Below are positions 13,408-16,239 of a stretch of 16,239 bases of DNA, piece after piece. The translations under genes and the position numbers were made by a program. Source of the DNA: CAZWRV01 sp964636325 (GTDB taxonomy: Bacteria; Verrucomicrobiota; Lentisphaeria; Victivallales; GWF2-50-93). Positions within the stretch are counted from its first letter, which is position 1, and the number at the start of each line of letters is the position of its first letter. The notes under the pieces were generated by a model. That model saw only the letters and a list, made by a program, of their open reading frames with translations, was not told the origin of the DNA and did not search any database. The stretch is from positions 1-16,239 of the forward strand of contig CAZWRV010000123.1 of the NCBI GenBank assembly GCA_964636325.1, given 5' to 3'.

Positions 13408-15992
13408 ACGCCGGCAAGTTCGACTTCAGCACCGGGCTGCCTGCGCTGGACAGGGCGCTGCAGGGGATCATCAAAGGCGACAACGTGGTCTGGCAGGCCG
13501 ACGGAATCGCCGACTACAAGTCCTTCGTCGAGCCCTTCTGCAGGAACGCCTCCGCCGAGGGCAAGAGGATAATATATCTGCGCTTCGCGACCCATCCGCC
13601 CGTGGTACCGGAAGACCTTCCGATCGAGACCCACACGATAGACCCGGGCTCCGGCTTCGACGACTTCATCTCCGAGATCTTCCGGATCATCGAGTCGTCC
13701 GGCCGGGGGACATGCTACGTCTTCGACTGCCTCTCCGGCCTTGCCGCGAGCTGGTTCAGCGACCGGATGCTAGGCAACTTCTTCATGCTGGTCTGCCCGT
13801 GCCTCTTCGACTACGAGACCGTCACATACTTCGTCCTCATGCGCGGCGCCCACAGCCCCTATGCGATAGACGCCATCCACGGCACGGCCCAGGTCGTGAT
13901 CGACATCTTCAACGCGGACGGCCTCCAGTATGTCCTGCCCGTAAAAGTCATACACCGCCATTCCCCGACACTGTACATGCTCCACAAGCGCGGAGACGAC
14001 AGCTTCGAGCCGGTGATGAGGAGCGCGGAGATGTCCGGGATAATGTCCAGGATCCCGCAGCCCTGGATCGACTTCAACGTGGACCGCCGCGACTTCTGGA
14101 CGAGAAAGCTCATCGAGGCCCAGGAATACGCCCCCGGCGCCGCCGGCGGAGACGCGCCGCCCTCCTGCCCCGAACAGCTCCGCCGGACGCTCATAAGGAT
14201 GATGGTCACCAGGGACGACGAGCTCTTCAAGCTCTGCTGCGGGCACATGGACATCTCGGACATCATATCCATAGCCAAGAGGATGATCGGCACCGGCCTA
14301 ATAGGCGGGAAGGCGGCCGGAATGCTGCTCGCCAGGACTATTCTCGAGAAGAAGGACCCCAGATGGAGGAGGCTGATGGAGTCCCACGACTCCTTCTACA
14401 TCGGCTCCGACGTCTTCTGCACGTATATAATCCAGAACAAATGCTGGTGGGACATAAGGCGGCTCAAGCGGGGCAGCCCCGAATTCGCAGCCTCGGAGGA
14501 CGTCCGCAGGAAAATCATGGACGGCCGCTTCCCCGAGGACATCGTCGAGCAGTTCAGGGAGATGATCGTATACTTCGGACAGTCGCCTATAATCGTCCGA
14601 TCGAGCAGCATCCTGGAGGACGCCTACGGCAACGCGTTCTCCGGCAAGTACGAAAGCGTCTTCTGCGCAAACCAGGGCGACCCGGAGCAGAGGCTAATAG
14701 CCTTCATGGACGCCATAAAGGCCGTTTATTCAAGCACATACACCAAGACCGCACTCTCATACCGCGAGCACAGGGGCCTGCTCCACACGAGGAACGAGGA
14801 GATGGCGGTGCTTGTCCAGCGCGTCTCCGGGACGAACTTCGGCGAACGCTACTTCCCCCACGCCGCGGGCGTCGCTTATTCCTTCAACCCCTTCGTATGG
14901 AACAAGAGGATCGACCCTTCGTCCGGGGCGATTAGGCTGGTCTTCGGCCTGGGGACGCGCGCCGTCGAGAACGAGGGCGGAGAATACACCAGGATCGTCG
15001 CGCTCAACGAACCACTGCTCCGCCCGGAATCCTCCCTCGACGAGGTAAGGAAGTATTCCCAGCAGACCGTCGACATACTGCACCTGAAGGACAACATGCT
15101 GGTGCCCGAGCCCTTCGAGGACCTGGCCGCCGCGGTCCCGGACCTGCCGCTCGGGATTTTCGCTACGAAGGATCCCGAGATCGAGAGGCGGGCGAGGGAC
15201 ATGGGCATCAAGAACATCTTCTCCTGGCTCCTCACATTCGAGCACCTCCTGACCAAGACCGCCTTCGTCGAGGACATGAGGGGCATCCTCTCCACCGTCG
15301 AGGACGCCTACAAATATCCGGTTGACATCGAGTTCGCCCTGAACTTCATCGGCCCGGACGAATACAGGATCAACGTCCTGCAGTGCCGCCCGTTCCAGTG
15401 CTCCAAGAAGCTCGTGCAGATACGGGAACCGTCCGAAATACCTGCGGAGAAGATACTTGTGAAGACAGGCGGCCCAATAATCGGCCAGAACCTGGAGGAC
15501 AGGATCGGGAGGATAATCTACGTCCGGCCCGGCCCCTACAGCGAGCTCGCCGAACAGCAGAGATACATGGTCGCCAGGCTGGTCGGCGAGATATCCAACG
15601 CCGCCCCTTCCCTCAAAACCTTCGCCGCCGGGCCCGGCCGCTGGGGAACCAAGATGCCTTCGCTCGGAATACCCGTCAGCTTCCCCGAAATCAAGAACGT
15701 CTGCGTGCTCTGCGAGATCGCCGCCATGCACGAGGGGCTCGTCCCCGACATCTCCTTCGGCACGCACTTCTTCAACGACCTCGTCGAGACCGGGATCATC
15801 TACATGGCCGCCTTCCCCGGCCAGCAGGACTGCATTATCAACGACGGGCTGCTTGGGAGGTTCCCGAACAGGCTCCCGGAAATCTTCCCCACCCACGCCA
15901 AATGGACCGGGACCATACACGTGATCGATCCCGAGGACGCCGGCATCTACGTCAACATCGTCGAGCAGATGGGGATACTTTTCCTCAATTGA
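13401..15992 (+). CDS. PEP/pyruvate-binding (PPDK-like ATP-grasp) protein with degenerate KaiC/RecA-like N-terminus
   Basis: The protein has 863 residues. Residues 9-20 (FSTGLPALDRAL) look like the start of a KaiC/RecA-fold domain, but where Walker A should follow the sequence reads GDNVVWQADGIADYKS (27-42), so the P-loop is lost. The domain continues with CYVFDCLSGLAASWFSD to about residue 220. From about 295 the PPDK/PEP-synthase N-terminal ATP-grasp region appears: GLIGGKAAGM (about 298), PIIVRSSSILEDAYGNAFSGKYESVF (about 395-420), MAVLVQRVSG, and VLQCRPFQ near 665. No swivelling phosphohistidine domain or PEP-binding barrel is visible. Instead there is a C-terminal block with GPGRWGTKMPSLG (about 745) and SFGTHFFNDL. 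It may transfer phosphate to an unknown acceptor. It starts inside the fabH stop without a ribosome site, so translation is probably coupled. Confidence 0.8.
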   Translation: MVNAGKFDFSTGLPALDRALQGIIKGDNVVWQADGIADYKSFVEPFCRNASAEGKRIIYLRFATHPPVVPEDLPIETHTIDPGSGFDDFISEIFRIIESSGRGTCYVFDCLSGLAASWFSDRMLGNFFMLVCPCLFDYETVTYFVLMRGAHSPYAIDAIHGTAQVVIDIFNADGLQYVLPVKVIHRHSPTLYMLHKRGDDSFEPVMRSAEMSGIMSRIPQPWIDFNVDRRDFWTRKLIEAQEYAPGAAGGDAPPSCPEQLRRTLIRMMVTRDDELFKLCCGHMDISDIISIAKRMIGTGLIGGKAAGMLLARTILEKKDPRWRRLMESHDSFYIGSDVFCTYIIQNKCWWDIRRLKRGSPEFAASEDVRRKIMDGRFPEDIVEQFREMIVYFGQSPIIVRSSSILEDAYGNAFSGKYESVFCANQGDPEQRLIAFMDAIKAVYSSTYTKTALSYREHRGLLHTRNEEMAVLVQRVSGTNFGERYFPHAAGVAYSFNPFVWNKRIDPSSGAIRLVFGLGTRAVENEGGEYTRIVALNEPLLRPESSLDEVRKYSQQTVDILHLKDNMLVPEPFEDLAAAVPDLPLGIFATKDPEIERRARDMGIKNIFSWLLTFEHLLTKTAFVEDMRGILSTVEDAYKYPVDIEFALNFIGPDEYRINVLQCRPFQCSKKLVQIREPSEIPAEKILVKTGGPIIGQNLEDRIGRIIYVRPGPYSELAEQQRYMVARLVGEISNAAPSLKTFAAGPGRWGTKMPSLGIPVSFPEIKNVCVLCEIAAMHEGLVPDISFGTHFFNDLVETGIIYMAAFPGQQDCIINDGLLGRFPNRLPEIFPTHAKWTGTIHVIDPEDAGIYVNIVEQMGILFLN

Positions 15993-16004
15993 GTGTCTTA
16001 TTGC

Positions 16005-16022
16005 ATCCGCCGTCCGGCGGAT
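16005..16022. repeat. Palindrome ATCCGCC-GTCC-GGCGGAT after the operon
   Basis: A stem of seven GC-rich pairs with a 4-base loop, 13 bp past the last stop of the right-hand operon. Its arms are the same as those at 7296-7311. The sequence after it is GGTGGGTTG, with no T-run, so it is a repeat first and at best a Rho- or fold-assisted 3' end. Confidence 0.55.
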
Positions 16023-16032
16023 GGTGGGTTGA

Positions 16033-16130
16033 ATTCTCCTCTGAAACTCGCCTCGAAGTGGCGTAGACATTCCTGTCTGCGCAATCCGCAGGTAGGAATA
16101 CCTGCGCTACTTCGAGTTTCTGACCGACAG
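16033..16130. repeat. Repeat element with the same inverted ends but different inner palindromes
   Basis: CTCTGAAACTCG (ending at 16050) and CGAGTTTCTGACCGACAG (16113-16130) match the ends of the left-edge element. Between them lie CTCGAAGT and ACTTCGAG arms that enclose AGACATTCCTGTCT and CAGGTAGGAATACCTG, two self-complementary units. A further hairpin CCCCGAG...CTCGGGG follows at 16133-16156. Non-coding. Confidence 0.7.
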
Positions 16131-16162
16131 AACCCCGAGGCGTTTCGCGCTCGGGGAGAGGC

Positions 16163-16239
16163 ACTCTCCTCTGAAACTCGCCCGTCTTTGTCGCGAACTT
16201 TGTCGTTATCTTTGTCGTCTTCCGGAGGGTTGAGCCGAG
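16163..16239. repeat. Modular palindromic repeat element, right copy, cut by the window end
   Basis: Starts CTCTCCTCTGAAACTCGCCC and has three CTTTGTCG units at 16186-16193, 16198-16205 and 16210-16217 (12-bp period), then the first arm of the hairpin (GGAGGGTTGAGCC). It is almost identical to positions 4-74 and in the same orientation. The second half lies outside the window. Confidence 0.75.

Noticed and set aside
14757..16070. 437-codon minus-strand open frame opposite the PPDK-like gene
   Set aside because: It is rich in Asp, Gly, Val and Glu, as expected for the complement of biased GC-rich codons, and runs through repeat sequence past the true gene's stop. No recognisable family.

Overview
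The window looks like a chromosomal piece of an uncultured member of the Lentisphaerota (Victivallales-like, PVC group), probably gut-associated. The clues are a very large secreted heparinase II/III-like protein, a pseudopilin of the H-x9-DG/DUF1559 style with the N-terminal motif FTLIELLVVIAIIAIL, and a high density of small palindromic intergenic repeats. This assignment rests on recalled family distributions, not on a marker gene. The sequence is GC-rich throughout, and strongly so in the core genes on the right.

The left half (about 150-8185) is all on the minus strand and is accessory in character. Read in transcription order it holds an orphan ABC ATPase (7355-8185) and a two-gene unit behind a good sigma70-type promoter (7199-7227): a large uncharacterised glycoside-hydrolase-like protein (5208-7124) followed 27 bp later by a type II/IV pseudopilin (4338-5180). 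Next comes a stretch without an intact gene (3600-4337) that contains what look like remnants of a pseudopilin 3' end and of a second heparinase-like gene, cut by a repeat. Last is a 1149-residue secreted heparinase II/III-like protein (150-3599). Together these point to polysaccharide (uronic-acid or glycosaminoglycan type) breakdown, with gene turnover at repeats.

The right half (8645-15992) is mostly core metabolism on the plus strand. A metallo-beta-lactamase-fold hydrolase (8645-9475) converges on a DJ-1/PfpI gene (9459-10004, minus) with their 3' ends overlapping by 17 bp. A TTGAAA-N16-TATAAT promoter (10163-10190) then drives a tightly packed run: coaD, a DUF177/YceD gene, rpmF, plsX, fabH and an 863-codon PEP/pyruvate-binding (PPDK-like ATP-grasp) protein. 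Most junctions are ATGA or longer overlaps, so translation is probably coupled. The run joins CoA synthesis, ribosomal protein L32 and the first steps of phospholipid and fatty acid synthesis. The terminal gene has a degenerate KaiC/RecA-like N-terminus.

Dispersed repeats tie the window together. A modular element (GAAACTCG end, 12-bp-period CTTTGTCG units, GGAGGGTTGAGC hairpin) lies at the left edge, at the heparinase leader and, cut off, at the right edge, always in one orientation. A related element near the right end keeps the same inverted ends but carries different inner palindromes. The window may therefore be a contig that breaks at repeats. I found no RNA gene, CRISPR array, transposase or defence system.
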